Origin: Lentzea aerocolonigenes
GTDB lineage: Bacteria; Actinomycetota; Actinomycetes; Mycobacteriales; Pseudonocardiaceae
Direction of reading: 5' to 3'
Assembly: GCF_000955955.1 (NCBI RefSeq)
Contig: NZ_JYJG01000003.1
Coordinates: 62,001 to 126,000, forward strand
Length of the DNA: 64,000 nucleotides
Of the stretch, positions 17,101 through 25,471 are shown piece by piece (position 1 is the stretch's first letter; each line of letters opens with the position of its first letter). The notes under the pieces were generated by a model that saw only the letters and a program-made list of their open reading frames with translations, made no database searches and had not been told where the DNA came from. The position numbers and the translations under genes were made by a program.

Positions 17101-18694
17101 CGCCGGAGGTGACCGCCAAACGCTGAGACCCAGGTCGTCCGCGCAGCTCGGAGTTCACCCGGTCCCAGGTGATCCGCGGCCGGAGCTCGCCGAACTCCTC
17201 GGACGGGTAGCGGCCCGACAGCATGTCCAGCACGGCGTGCAGTGCCGAGTCCGGAAGTCCGGCGAACGGCGCCGCCCGCCGCACCAAACCGGTCAGGTCG
17301 TCGACCGTCCACGTCTCCATCGCCACCATCGCGACGATGTGCTGAGCCAGGACGTCCAAGGGGTTGCGCGGGAACTTCACGGCCTCGATCGCGCCGTTCT
17401 GCATCCGTTCCGCCACCACCGCGCACGACACCAGGTCGCCGCGGAACTTCGGGAACATCACGCCCCGCGACACCGCACCGACCTGGTGACCGGCGCGGCC
17501 GACGCGTTGCAGCCCCGAGGCGACCGACGGCGGTGCCTCGACCTGCACGACCAGGTCGACCGAGCCCATGTCGATGCCGAGCTCCAAGGACGACGTCGCC
17601 ACCACGCACGGCAGCCGCCCGGACTTCAGGTCCTCTTCTACTGCGGTGCGTTGCTCGCGTGACATCGACCCGTGGTGCGCACGGGCCACGGACGCGGTCT
17701 TCTGGACGGTCATCCCGGACTGGCCGATCGCCTCGGCGGGGAACGACTCCAGCTCGGTGGCCTCTTCCGCGAGCTCGTTCAGGCGCGCGGTCAGCCGTTC
17801 CGCGAGCCGCCGCGAGTTCGCGAACACGATCGTCGACCGGTGTGCCCGCACCAGCTCGAGCACCCGCGCCTCGACCGACGGCCAGATGGACGTGCGTTGC
17901 TCAGGCCCGGCCGCCGAACCCGACACCTCACCGGTCGGCTGACCGAGCAGCGCCATGTCCTCGACCGGCACCTCCACCTCGACCTGGATGGTCTTGGGGG
18001 TCTTCGGCTGCACCACCGACACCGGACGCCCGCCGGCCAGGAAGGTGCTGATCTCCTCGACCGGGCGCACCGTCGCCGACAGGCCGATCCGCTGGGCGGG
18101 CTTGTCCAGCAGCGCGTCCAGCCGCTCGAGTGACAAAGCCATGTGGGCACCGCGCTTGGTGCCCGCCACCGCGTGCACCTCGTCGATGATCACCGTCTCC
18201 ACGCCGCGCAACGACTCGCGCGCCGAGGACGTGAGCAGCAGGAACAACGACTCCGGCGTCGTCACCAGCACGTCAGGGGGAGTGCGGCCGAACGCCCGCC
18301 GCTCCTCCGGGGAGGTGTCGCCCGTCCTCATGCCCACGGTGATGGACGGCTCGGTGAGGTTCAGCCGGTGCGCGGCCTGCCGAATGCCGGCCAGAGGCGC
18401 GCGCAGATTTCGTTCGACGTCGACCGCCAGCGCTTTCAACGGCGACACGTAAAGCACCCGGCACCGTCGTTTCGGCTCCGCCGGGACAGTGGAAGAAGCC
18501 AGCCGGTCCAGTGCCCACAGGAACGCGGCCAGCGTCTTGCCCGAGCCCGTCGGGGCGATGACCAGCGCGTGCTCGCCCGCCGCCGCGGCCGCCCACGCAC
18601 CCGTCTGGGCCTGGGTAGGCGCGGCGAAAGCCCCGGCGAACCACTGCCTGGTCGCCGGTGAGAAAGCTTCCATCACGTCCATGCCGACCATCAT
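14138..18694 (-). CDS. lhr: Lhr-family ATP-dependent DNA helicase
   Basis: A 1518-residue SF2 helicase, the usual length of full-size Lhr. The N-terminal ~850 residues form the Lhr-core: Q-motif QAQTGAW, Walker A APTGSGKT near residue 50-57, DEVH box IIDEVHAVAG, SATVRP (motif III) and a motif VI QRVGRAGHQVG. The winged-helix and beta-barrel domains follow, then the large Lhr C-terminal domain. Mycobacterial Lhr translocates 3' to 5' and unwinds RNA:DNA hybrids; its gene is DNA-damage-inducible there. Several ATGs cluster at 18694-18673, so the exact start is open. The 3' end abuts a minisatellite. Divergent from the Hsp70-like gene. Confidence 0.93.
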   Translation of the reverse strand: MMVGMDVMEAFSPATRQWFAGAFAAPTQAQTGAWAAAAAGEHALVIAPTGSGKTLAAFLWALDRLASSTVPAEPKRRCRVLYVSPLKALAVDVERNLRAPLAGIRQAAHRLNLTEPSITVGMRTGDTSPEERRAFGRTPPDVLVTTPESLFLLLTSSARESLRGVETVIIDEVHAVAGTKRGAHMALSLERLDALLDKPAQRIGLSATVRPVEEISTFLAGGRPVSVVQPKTPKTIQVEVEVPVEDMALLGQPTGEVSGSAAGPEQRTSIWPSVEARVLELVRAHRSTIVFANSRRLAERLTARLNELAEEATELESFPAEAIGQSGMTVQKTASVARAHHGSMSREQRTAVEEDLKSGRLPCVVATSSLELGIDMGSVDLVVQVEAPPSVASGLQRVGRAGHQVGAVSRGVMFPKFRGDLVSCAVVAERMQNGAIEAVKFPRNPLDVLAQHIVAMVAMETWTVDDLTGLVRRAAPFAGLPDSALHAVLDMLSGRYPSEEFGELRPRITWDRVNSELRGRPGSQRLAVTSGGTIPDRGLFAVMTPPSENGPGSRVGELDEEMVYESRVGDTFLLGTSSWRVEDITHDRVIVVPAPGQPARMPFWKGDAPGRPLELGRAMGKFLREVSTMEDSAARERAASAGLDQWATDNLLAYLGEQRDATRHVPNDRTVLVERFRDELGDWRLVVHSPFGAQVNAPWALAIAARLRERRGVEVQAAHSDDGIVLRLPDALDYEGVEVTTGAEDVLLDPDEVEQIVVAEVGGSALFAARFRECAARSLLLPRRDPKRRTPLWQQRQRSAQLLSVAAKYERFPVVLEAMRECLQDVYDVPGLRELMSDVRARRVRVVEVETPSPSPFARSLLFGYVGMFLYELDAPLAERRAAALSLDSTLLAELLGSEAIRELLDPEVVAEVERSLQRLSEDRRPRHAEDTADLLRFLGDLSDAEALERGVPREWLDELVAERRVIRVRIAGEERSISIEDAGRVRDALGVALPVGVPEAFTEPVADPLGELLSRYARTHGPFAATEPAARFGLGVAVVTGVLERMAATGRLVRGELRPGGTHTEYCDADVLRRLRRVSLARLRSEVEPVEPEALGRFLPSWHGLGRRLRSAPTVDDVFSVVEQLAGAPLPASALESLLLPSRLPGYYPALLDELTASGEVTWTGCGSLAGGDGWIALAPTDVADLLLPDLVPESIPESPLHTALLEVLSGGALFFRQVVDRISLSVECTDAEVVGALWDLVWAGLITNDTLSPLRALVSGGGAAHKPRRSAPRGRYARLRAARPDMPSRTGPPTAAGRWSLAVAPASDPTRRAHARAEAFLERHGVLTRGALDTERVTGGFSGVYKVLRAMEESGQVIRGYVVEGLGAAQFAARGAVDRLRALSRPPGQPAQDDQAAVVLAAADPAQPYGAALAWPDPLGEGKHRPARKAGALAVLVDGSPALYVERGGKSLLSFTDDDPTLRVAANALSRAVRDGWLGQLAVQRADGEVALTSHLASVLQEAGFRATPKGLRLRA

Positions 18695-18793
18695 GACAAC
18701 CGGGTCTGACAATTTCTGATTGTGCAGGTCCGAGCACCTGCCGAAGGCCGCTGTGGCACGATCACCCGCAGTACGTCCTGCGAGGGGAGCACG

Positions 18794-20644
18794 GTGCGCG
18801 TCCTGTCCGTCGACCTGGGCACCGCCAACACGGTTGCGGTGCTGTCCGACCACGGTGTGGTGGATGTGGACGGAGGGCCCACCATGCCCTCGTCCGTCTA
18901 CCTCGACGAGGACGGCACCCTGCGCGTCGGCAGAGAAGCGGAACGGCGCTCGCGCCAGGACCCGTCGCGCTACGAGGCGAACCCGAAGCGCCACATCGAC
19001 AAGGCGACGATCAAGCTCGGCGAGACGAACCTGCCGATCAACGACGCGATCGCGGCCATCTACGCGCGCGTGATGGAGGCCGTCACGCCGTTGCTGCAGG
19101 GCGGGCAACTCGACGAGATCCGCCTGACGCACCCGGCGGAATGGGGCCCGACCAGGCGCACCAAGCTGTTGTCGTCGGCCAGGCTCGCCGGCATGACGGG
19201 CGAGCTGGTGCCCGTTCCCGAGGCCATCGCGGTGGCCTCGCTCGGCGGTGGCCGTCCGCTCGCCGTGTACGACTTCGGCGCCGACACGTTCGACGTCTCC
19301 GTGCTCGACTCGCAGCACCGCATTCTCGCCGACGGCAGCCTCGGCGACGTCGGCGGTCTCGACATCGACCAGGCGCTGCTCGAGCACATCGGCCGCAGCA
19401 TCTCGCACAAGGATCCGGCGGGCTGGCAGCGGTTGCTGCGCCCGGTCACCGTGGACGACCACCGCGCCCGCCTCGGCCTGCGCGAGGAGCTGCGCCTCGC
19501 CAAGGAGGACCTCTCGGAGCTGCCTCAGGTCGAGGTGATGATGCCGGAGCCGTTCGAGAAGGTCGTCGTCACGCGCGGCGAGCTGGAGGCGTTGATCCGG
19601 CCGAGCCTGATCCGCACCACCGAGCTCCTCATCACCACCGTGCACAAGGCGGGCGTCACGCCGGAGCACGTCTACCTCGTCGGCGGCTCCTGCCGGATGC
19701 CGCTGGTCGCGCAGGTCATCGCGGAGAAGGTCGGCATCGTGCCGACCAACCCGGACCACCCGGAGACGATCGTCGCGTCCGGCGCGCAGGTCGTGGACCG
19801 CGCGATGATCACGCTGAAGCCCGAGGACGACAAGCCCCGCTACGTCGAGCCGCCGACCGTGGTGACGGCGCCGGTCAGCCCGGCCGTGAGCGGTCCGCAC
19901 CAGGTCAACCCGAACGTCAGCGGCCCGAACCCGGTGATCAGCGGGTCGTACCCGAACCCGAACGTGAGCGGGCCGTACTCGGCGAGCGGTACCTACCAGC
20001 TGACCTCGCAGTACCCGATGAACCCGAACGTCAGCGGCAGCTACCCGATGAACTTCCCGCAGCAGCAGATGCCGCCGAAGAAGGACAACAAGAAGGTCCT
20101 CCTCGGCATCGGCGGCGCGGTGGTGGTGCTGGCCCTCGTCATCGGCGCGGTGTTCGCGTTCAACAGGCCCGACCTGCCCAGTGCCGACGAGTGCAAGGAC
20201 GACGTGACCCAGGACGGCCAGGGCTTCACCAAGTGCCTGCGCCAGCTCGCGGGCCACGTGCCGGACGGCGGCGGCTGCGAGAAGGCCGACTCCGCGCAGA
20301 TCACCGGCATGGAGGAGATCAAGGGCACGGTCGTGAGCTGCACGATCCGCGACGGTTACGCGGTCCAGTACATCCTCACCGACAGCGTCACCGGCGCCGA
20401 GAACAACGCCGAGGCCATCGCGAAGTCGTTCCAGACCGACCGCGTCGAGGCCGACTGGACCGGCAACGGCCTGGAGGGCAGCTACCGCGCGGCCACGTCG
20501 AGCGGCACCGGCGTGCTGGTGTTCACGGCCAAGGGACGGCCCATGTTCGGCATCCTCACCAAGAACGCCGAGGAGAACGCGGACGAGCTCAAGCCGGACG
20601 AAATCGCCGATTTCTTCGAGCAGACCGTTCAACCGGGTGAGTAA
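18794..20644 (+). CDS. membrane-anchored Hsp70-like protein
   Basis: A 616-residue protein with an actin-like/Hsp70 ATPase domain at the N-terminus (phosphate 1 DLGTANTVAV near 6-15, phosphate 2 YDFGADTFDVSVL near 155-167, adenosine motif YLVGGSCRMP near 297-306). A Pro/Asn/Ser-rich linker with repeated NPNVSG units (about 356-430), one transmembrane helix (about 434-457) and an extracellular C-terminal domain with paired Cys (DECKDD, TKCLRQL, GGCEKAD, SCTIRD) follow. There is no DnaK substrate-binding domain. Such proteins are common in actinomycetes, and their role is unknown. GTG start has GAGGGGAG 5 nt upstream. Confidence 0.83.
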   Translation: MRVLSVDLGTANTVAVLSDHGVVDVDGGPTMPSSVYLDEDGTLRVGREAERRSRQDPSRYEANPKRHIDKATIKLGETNLPINDAIAAIYARVMEAVTPLLQGGQLDEIRLTHPAEWGPTRRTKLLSSARLAGMTGELVPVPEAIAVASLGGGRPLAVYDFGADTFDVSVLDSQHRILADGSLGDVGGLDIDQALLEHIGRSISHKDPAGWQRLLRPVTVDDHRARLGLREELRLAKEDLSELPQVEVMMPEPFEKVVVTRGELEALIRPSLIRTTELLITTVHKAGVTPEHVYLVGGSCRMPLVAQVIAEKVGIVPTNPDHPETIVASGAQVVDRAMITLKPEDDKPRYVEPPTVVTAPVSPAVSGPHQVNPNVSGPNPVISGSYPNPNVSGPYSASGTYQLTSQYPMNPNVSGSYPMNFPQQQMPPKKDNKKVLLGIGGAVVVLALVIGAVFAFNRPDLPSADECKDDVTQDGQGFTKCLRQLAGHVPDGGGCEKADSAQITGMEEIKGTVVSCTIRDGYAVQYILTDSVTGAENNAEAIAKSFQTDRVEADWTGNGLEGSYRAATSSGTGVLVFTAKGRPMFGILTKNAEENADELKPDEIADFFEQTVQPGE

Positions 20645-20697
20645 GCGCCCCTGATGGACCTGTCGGCGCGCGGGTCCCGCGTGCCACCATCGCGATC

Positions 20698-21948
20698 ATG
20701 GTGACCGTCGCGCCGCAGGTCGAACGCGTGCAGCGCAAGGTCGTCCGCGTGCTGACCGGCACCCAGATCCTGGGGTCGGCCGCCGTGACGATCGGCCTCG
20801 CGATCAGCACGCTGATCGCCGCGTCGCTGTCCGGGTCCGATGCCGTCGGCGGGCTCGCGCAGACCGCGGCCGTCGCCGGTGCGGGGGTGCTCGCCTTACC
20901 CGGAGCACGTCTGGCGCAACGGCGTGGGCGTCGTCCCGCGTTGATCCTCGGCTACGGGATGGGCGCTTTGGGCGCCGTGATCGCCGCTGTCGCCGTGGGT
21001 GCCGGGGCGTGGCCCATGCTGCTGGTGGGGCTCCTTCTGTTCGGAGGGGCGTCCAGCGCGAACTACGCGGCTCGTTACGCCGCAACGGATCTGGCGGATC
21101 CCCAACGGCGTGCGCGCGAGCTCTCGCGGGTGGTGTGGGCGGCGATGATCGGCGCGATCATCGGGCCGAACCTCGCGGATCCCGCTGGACGGCTCGCGGC
21201 TTTCCTCGGTCTGCCAGTGGGTGCCGGGCCGTTCCTGCTCGCCGCCGTGGTGCTCGGCGTGGCGGTGCTGGTGATCCAGTTCGGGCTTCGCCCGGACCCT
21301 CTGGTCGTGGTGAGAAGCACTCGACCGGTTGAATCTCCGCACTGCTCCGGCGGTGGCACGCCGGGTGGTCTGAAGATCTGGGGATCGCTCGGGCCGATGG
21401 CGCGACTTGCACTCGTTGGAGTGATGTTGTGCCACACCGCGATGGTCGGGCTGATGTCGATGACGCCGGTGCACATGAACCACGCCGGGGCGTCGTTGCG
21501 CGTGGTCGGCGTGGTGATCAGCCTGCACGTGGCCGCGATGTACGCCGCGAGCCCGTTGTTCGGGTGGATGGCGGACCGGCTGGGGCGGGTGCCGGTGCTC
21601 GCGATCGGCGCGTCGCTGGTGGTGGCGGCGTCCGGGATCGCGGGGATGGCGCCGTCGCACGACGCTCCGCAGCTCGCCGCGGGACTGGCGCTGCTCGGGT
21701 TCGGCTGGTCGGCGGGGCTGGTGTCGGGGTCCGCGTTGCTCACTGAATCTGTGCGGGTCGAAGATCGGCCGGCCGCGCAGGGGCTGTCCGATCTGGTGAT
21801 GAACGTCGGTGGGGCCGTTGGTGGCGCGGTGTCCGGGATCGTGGTGACGGCGTGGTCGTACGCGGCGCTCGGGCTGATCGTCGGGTTCACCGCGCTGCCG
21901 TTGCTCGTGGTGTGCCTCTTCGCATCGCTGCGAAAGCCCGTTCGTTAG
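20698..21948 (+). CDS. MFS transporter
   Basis: A 416-residue major facilitator protein with about 12 membrane spans in two sets of six. The loop 2-3 motif is seen as LAQRRGRRPALILGYG, and a second copy in the C-terminal half as GWMADRLGRVPVLAIGAS. A cytoplasmic loop carries no ligand domain. Drug or metabolite export is the usual role, but the substrate is not predictable. ATG 20698 is followed by GTG; the Shine-Dalgarno sequence is weak. It lies between the Hsp70-like gene and DUF3046, immediately before the recA region. Confidence 0.87.
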   Translation: MVTVAPQVERVQRKVVRVLTGTQILGSAAVTIGLAISTLIAASLSGSDAVGGLAQTAAVAGAGVLALPGARLAQRRGRRPALILGYGMGALGAVIAAVAVGAGAWPMLLVGLLLFGGASSANYAARYAATDLADPQRRARELSRVVWAAMIGAIIGPNLADPAGRLAAFLGLPVGAGPFLLAAVVLGVAVLVIQFGLRPDPLVVVRSTRPVESPHCSGGGTPGGLKIWGSLGPMARLALVGVMLCHTAMVGLMSMTPVHMNHAGASLRVVGVVISLHVAAMYAASPLFGWMADRLGRVPVLAIGASLVVAASGIAGMAPSHDAPQLAAGLALLGFGWSAGLVSGSALLTESVRVEDRPAAQGLSDLVMNVGGAVGGAVSGIVVTAWSYAALGLIVGFTALPLLVVCLFASLRKPVR

Positions 21949-21951
21949 GGT
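21946..21951 (+). promoter_or_regulatory. -10 box of the DUF3046 gene, leaderless type
   Basis: TAGGGT, identical to the metF box, lies 6 nt before the GTG start at 21958 and overlaps the MFS stop codon. Confidence 0.5.
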
Positions 21952-21957
21952 CTTCCG

Positions 21958-22152
21958 GTGCGCATCACCATGTTCCGCAAACTCATGGCAGGGGAGTTCG
22001 GCCAGGTCAGGGCCGAGATGATCGCCCGCGACCACGTGCTGTCGTCGCTGGGAGGACGTACCGCCGACGACGCGTTGGAGGCGGGGATCGGTGCCAAAGA
22101 GGTCTGGGTCGCGGTCTGCGACGCGTTCGAAGTTCCCGAAAATCGACGCTGA
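21958..22152 (+). CDS. DUF3046 family protein
   Basis: A 64-residue helical protein (FRKLMAGEFGQVRAEMIARDHVL, then ALEAGIGAKEVWVAVCDAFEVP). DUF3046 proteins are small, restricted to actinobacteria, and consistently encoded just upstream of recA, which this position confirms. Their function is unknown. GTG start with a -10 box 6 nt upstream. Confidence 0.87.
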   Translation: MRITMFRKLMAGEFGQVRAEMIARDHVLSSLGGRTADDALEAGIGAKEVWVAVCDAFEVPENRR

Positions 22153-22179
22153 GCTCGTGGTTCGGAGTGTCACGTGTGC

Positions 22180-22202
22180 TCGAACACGTGTTCGGCTACA
22201 GT
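22180..22202 (+). promoter_or_regulatory. recA SOS box and -10
   Basis: TCGAACACGTGTTCGG (22180-22195) matches the actinobacterial LexA box. A -10-like TACAGT follows at 22197-22202. LexA bound here would cover the promoter. Transcription would start near 22209, leaving a leader of about 90 nt before recA. Confidence 0.8.
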
Positions 22203-22299
22203 GGCTCCGACCCCCGGCTTCGCAGAATTGTCAGACCCCGCCAGTAGCGTCAGGTCCAACATGACGAAGCAACGGCAGACGACAAAAGGTGGACCCAAG

Positions 22300-23346
22300 A
22301 TGGCACCCGCAGCACCCGACCGGGACAAGGCGCTCGAGCTGGCCCTGGCACAGATCGACAAGCAGTTCGGCAAGGGTTCCGTGATGCGCCTCGGCGAAGA
22401 GGGCCGTGCCCCGATCGCCGTGATCCCGACCGGCGCGATCGCGCTGGACGTGGCGCTCGGCATCGGTGGCCTGCCGCGTGGCCGGGTCGTCGAGATCTAC
22501 GGTCCGGAGTCGTCGGGTAAGACGACGGTGGCGCTGCACGCCGTGGCGAACGCGCAGAAGGCGGGCGGCATCGCGGCGTTCATCGACGCGGAGCACGCGC
22601 TCGACCCCGAGTACGCGAAGAAGCTGGGCGTGGACACCGACGCGCTGCTGGTCTCCCAGCCCGACACCGGTGAGCAGGCGCTCGAGATCGCGGACATGCT
22701 GGTCCGTTCCGGCGCGCTCGACATCCTGGTCATCGACTCGGTCGCGGCCCTCGTGCCGCGCGCCGAGATCGAGGGCGAGATGGGCGACAACCACGTCGGT
22801 CTGCAGGCCCGCCTGATGAGCCAGGCGCTGCGCAAGATCACGGGTGCGCTGAGCGCGTCCAACACCACCGCGATCTTCATCAACCAGCTGCGCGAGAAGA
22901 TCGGCGTGATGTTCGGCTCCCCGGAGACCACGACCGGTGGTAAGGCGCTGAAGTTCTACGCCTCCGTGCGCCTCGACGTGCGCCGCATCGAGACCCTGAA
23001 GGACGGCGGCGAGCCCGTGGGCAACCGCACCAGGGTCAAGGTCGTGAAGAACAAGGTCGCGCCGCCCTTCAAGCAGGCCGAGTTCGACATCCTCTACGGC
23101 AAGGGCGTCAGCCGCGAGGGCTCGCTCATCGACATGGGTGTCGACCAGGGCATCCTGCGCAAGTCCGGTGCCTGGTACACCTACGAGGGCGACCAGCTGG
23201 GCCAGGGCAAGGAGAACGCCCGCAAGTTCCTGCTGGACAACCCGGACATCGCGAACGAGGTCGAGAAGCGCATCAAGGACAAGCTCGGCATCGGCGCCAC
23301 CCTCGACGCCGACGAGACGGTTCCCGCCGCGCCGGTCGAGTTCTAA
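22300..23346 (+). CDS. recA: recombinase RecA
   Basis: A 348-residue ATP-dependent strand-exchange protein and LexA co-protease. Walker [10 protein letters not shown] lies near residues 68-76. The MAW-type segment, [17 protein letters not shown] (Walker B), the L2 loop [22 protein letters not shown] and the acidic C-terminus are all intact. No intein, unlike M. tuberculosis recA. ATG 22300 is preferred because AAAGGTGG lies 8-9 nt upstream and the length fits; an in-frame ATG at 22261 would add 13 residues. recX follows 13 nt downstream. Confidence 0.98.
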   Translation: MAPAAPDRDKALELALAQIDKQFGKGSVMRLGEEGRAPIAVIPTGAIALDVALGIGGLPRGRVVEIYGPESSGKTTVALHAVANAQKAGGIAAFIDAEHALDPEYAKKLGVDTDALLVSQPDTGEQALEIADMLVRSGALDILVIDSVAALVPRAEIEGEMGDNHVGLQARLMSQALRKITGALSASNTTAIFINQLREKIGVMFGSPETTTGGKALKFYASVRLDVRRIETLKDGGEPVGNRTRVKVVKNKVAPPFKQAEFDILYGKGVSREGSLIDMGVDQGILRKSGAWYTYEGDQLGQGKENARKFLLDNPDIANEVEKRIKDKLGIGATLDADETVPAAPVEF

Positions 23347-23359
23347 GAGGTAGTGCGGG

Positions 23360-23869
23360 GTGGACGAGGCTGAGGAGCAGCGCAAAGCACGCGACATCTG
23401 CTACGCGCTGCTCACCGCTCGCGCCCGATCCCGGCAAGAGCTCCACGACGCGTTGCTGCGCAAGGGAATCAGTCCCGCCGCGGCCGAGACCGTCCTCGGC
23501 AAGTTCGACCGCGCGGGCCTGATCGACGACGCTCAGTTCGCCGAGATGTGGGTCCGCTCGCGCCACACGTACAACGGCCTGGGCCGCCGAGCCCTGGCCA
23601 TGGAGTTGCGCCGCAAGGGCGTGGCCGACGAGGTGGTCGCCGAAGCCGTGGCCGCGGTGGACGGTGAGGCGGAGGAGGAGCGGGCCCGCGAGCTGGTCCG
23701 CAAACGCCTCCGCACGCTGTCCGGTGTGGACGAGACGACCAAGATCCGCCGCCTGGTGGGTGCGTTGGCGCGCAAGGGATACGCCGAGGGCCTCGCCTAC
23801 CGCGTGGTCCGCGACGAGCTGCGTGCCGCCGGTGACGAGGCGTCGGCGTTGGACGAGACCTGGTCCTAG
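23360..23869 (+). CDS. recX: RecA regulator RecX
   Basis: A 169-residue all-helical protein built of three-helix repeats (ARDICYALLTARARSRQELHDALLRKG, then FDRAGLIDDAQFAEMWV, ELRRKGV, LVRKRL, LVGALARKGYAEGLAYRVVRDEL). RecX binds in the RecA filament groove and limits its ATPase and strand exchange. It is co-transcribed with recA. GTG 23360 follows the recA stop by 13 nt with GAGG upstream. Two decayed copies of its C-terminal repeats follow directly. Confidence 0.93.
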   Translation: MDEAEEQRKARDICYALLTARARSRQELHDALLRKGISPAAAETVLGKFDRAGLIDDAQFAEMWVRSRHTYNGLGRRALAMELRRKGVADEVVAEAVAAVDGEAEEERARELVRKRLRTLSGVDETTKIRRLVGALARKGYAEGLAYRVVRDELRAAGDEASALDETWS

Positions 23870-23878
23870 GCCAGGTCT

Positions 23879-24238
23879 GGCTCGGTCGCGTAGCCGCCGC
23901 GGCGACGGCATGGTCGTGGTGCTGCGCTGCGAGGTGCGGTGGCTGCGGGCTCGCGTGCTGGTCCGCAAGACGTTTTCGCACGCTGGCCGGGTGGCTGAGA
24001 TCCGCTGTCTGATGGGTGCTTTGGCGCGTGAGGATTGCGCCGGGGGCCTCGCCTGCCGTGTGGTGCAGGACGAGCTGCGTGCGGCGGGTGACGAGGCGTT
24101 GGACGAGACCTCGTCCTGGCTCAGGTCTCGCGGTCTGGTCGTCGAACTGGTCTGCGCACGCTGTCCGACGCGGACGGATCGAAGTCCGTCCTCTGATGGC
24201 CGCGTTGGGGCGCAAGGGTTGCGTGGAAGGGTTCGCTG
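23879..24238 (+). pseudogene. two decayed tandem copies of the recX 3' end
   Basis: Copy 1 (about 23879-24118) reads VLVRKTFSHAGRVAEIRC then LMGALAREDCAGGLACRVV and QDELRAAGDEALDETSS. It aligns with the recX C-terminus LVRKRLRTLSGVDETTKIRR, LVGALARKGYAEGLAYRVV, RDELRAAGDEASALDETWS. Copy 2 (about 24130-24238) keeps IEVRPLMAALGRKGCVEGFAGVRC in another frame after a start TCTGCGCACGCTGTCCG that matches recX. Neither has a credible start. The graded divergence suggests serial duplication followed by decay. The end of copy 2 abuts the next gene. Confidence 0.75.
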
Positions 24239-24865
24239 GTGTCAGGTGTGCCGCTCGGCCGGCTCCCGATCGACGAGCAGGTCGACGCACTCCGGGCGAT
24301 CCTCGCCCGCAACGAGCTGCTGACCGAGGTCCTGGCTCGTGCCGCGAAGCTCGATCTCCCAGGCTGGTACCTGACGGCCGGGTGCGTGTTCCAGACGGTG
24401 TGGAACGTGGTCTCCGGCCGACCACCGGCAGAGGGCATCAAGGACTACGACTTGTTCTACTTCAACGACTCCGACCTCAGCTGGGAGGCGGAGAACGAGG
24501 TCATCCAGGCCGGTGAACGTGCCTTCGGCGGCCTGTCCGCGGTCGTCGAGATCCGCAACGAGGCCCGCGTGCACCTCTGGTACGAGGACCGCTTCGGGGT
24601 TCCCTGCGAGCCCCACACCTCAACCGAGGCGGCCATCGACTCCTTCGCGGCCACGACGTGCTGCGTCGGCGTCCGGCTCGACGAAGCGGACAGGTGGCGG
24701 ATCTACGCGCCGCACGGCCTTGCCGACGTGTTCAACCTCGTTGTCCGGCCGAACCCCGTGCTCGCCCCGCGCAGCGTGTACGCGGCGAAAACCCGGCGGT
24801 GGCGCGAACAGTGGCCCGAGCTCACCGTGTTGCCCTGGCCTGCGCCGGTCGCCGATGGCGGCTGA
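24239..24865 (+). CDS. nucleotidyltransferase family protein (DUF925/NTP_transf_6 type)
   Basis: A 208-residue protein with GWYLTAGCVFQTVWN near 41-55 (the G-x-x-x-T/N-W part of the fold), then GIKDYDLFYFNDSD near 66-79 with the paired Asp residues expected to bind metal. The distal part has YAAKTRRWREQWPELTVLP, conserved in this family. Members are mostly uncharacterised stand-alone nucleotidyltransferases. GTG 24239 is the upstream option; GTG 24248 is possible. The start lies at the edge of the decayed recX copy, so its 5' end may have been altered by the duplications. Confidence 0.75.
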   Translation: MSGVPLGRLPIDEQVDALRAILARNELLTEVLARAAKLDLPGWYLTAGCVFQTVWNVVSGRPPAEGIKDYDLFYFNDSDLSWEAENEVIQAGERAFGGLSAVVEIRNEARVHLWYEDRFGVPCEPHTSTEAAIDSFAATTCCVGVRLDEADRWRIYAPHGLADVFNLVVRPNPVLAPRSVYAAKTRRWREQWPELTVLPWPAPVADGG

Positions 24866-24887
24866 TTACATCGTGCGCGAGTAGTCT
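24866..24887 (+). promoter_or_regulatory. ohrR promoter with operator-like repeat
   Basis: TTACATCGTGCGCGA (24866-24880) lies directly before a -10-like TAGTCT (24882-24887), which is 6 nt before the ohrR GTG. The same 15-mer occurs twice in front of the hydrolase gene. Likely autoregulatory site. Confidence 0.65.
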
Positions 24888-24893
24888 GGCGTT

Positions 24894-25346
24894 GTGAGCA
24901 CCACTCCCGACGCGCCGTCCGAGGCCATTCCCACCGTCTCCGACCTGCTCTGCTTCGACCTCTACACGACGTCGAGAGCGGTCACGGGCTTCTACCGCCC
25001 GATCTTGGACAAGGCCGGCATCACCTACCCGCAGTTCCTGGTGATGCTCCTGCTGTGGGAGCGCGACTCGCGGCCGATCCGGGAGCTCGTCCACGAGCTC
25101 GACCTCGAGTACAGCACCCTGTCGCCGTTGATCAAGAGGCTGGAGAAGAGCGGGCTGCTGGTGCGCGTCACGCACCCCGACGACGAGCGGTCCGTGCTCG
25201 TGCAGCTCACCGACAAGGGTCGTGACCTGCAGTGGATCGGCGGCGAGATGACCAGCAAGCTCGGTGAGGCGCTCGGTATGACCAACGACGAGATCGCAGT
25301 CCTGCGCAAGGCGTTGCACCGGGTCAAGCACGGCGCCGAGCGCTAG
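24894..25346 (+). CDS. ohrR: OhrR-type MarR family peroxide-sensing repressor
   Basis: A 150-residue MarR winged-helix dimeric repressor. Alignment from memory with B. subtilis OhrR places Cys20 (DLLCFDLY) at the redox Cys15 and Tyr34 (GFYRPIL) and Tyr45 (ITYPQF) at the two tyrosines that hold the thiolate. The DNA-binding helix is DLEYSTLSPLIKRLEKSGLL; the wing DDERSVLVQLT. OhrR normally releases DNA when oxidised by organic hydroperoxides. No ohr gene is adjacent. The shared operators point instead to the downstream secreted hydrolase. GTG start with a leaderless -10 box. Confidence 0.83.
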   Translation: MSTTPDAPSEAIPTVSDLLCFDLYTTSRAVTGFYRPILDKAGITYPQFLVMLLLWERDSRPIRELVHELDLEYSTLSPLIKRLEKSGLLVRVTHPDDERSVLVQLTDKGRDLQWIGGEMTSKLGEALGMTNDEIAVLRKALHRVKHGAER

Positions 25347-25367
25347 CCGCCTATCGAGTGACCTGAA

Positions 25368-25420
25368 TTACATCGCGTACGAGGTATCTCGTCGGGTAAC
25401 TTACATCGTGCACGACCTAA
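25368..25420 (+). promoter_or_regulatory. two OhrR operator-like repeats before the hydrolase gene
   Basis: TTACATCGCGTACGAGGTA (25368-25386) and TTACATCGTGCACGACCTAA (25401-25420), 33 nt apart, i.e. about three helical turns. Both match the site before ohrR. The core TCGTGCACGA of the second is a perfect palindrome. A TAACTT between them could be a -10 box. Confidence 0.65.
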
Positions 25421-25471
25421 TCGAGCGCGATGCACCGCCGCCGCGGTGCCTGACGAGAGAGTGAGAGAGCA

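Noticed and set aside
22300..23346. Intein in recA
   Set aside because: The coding sequence is continuous with all RecA motifs at normal spacing.
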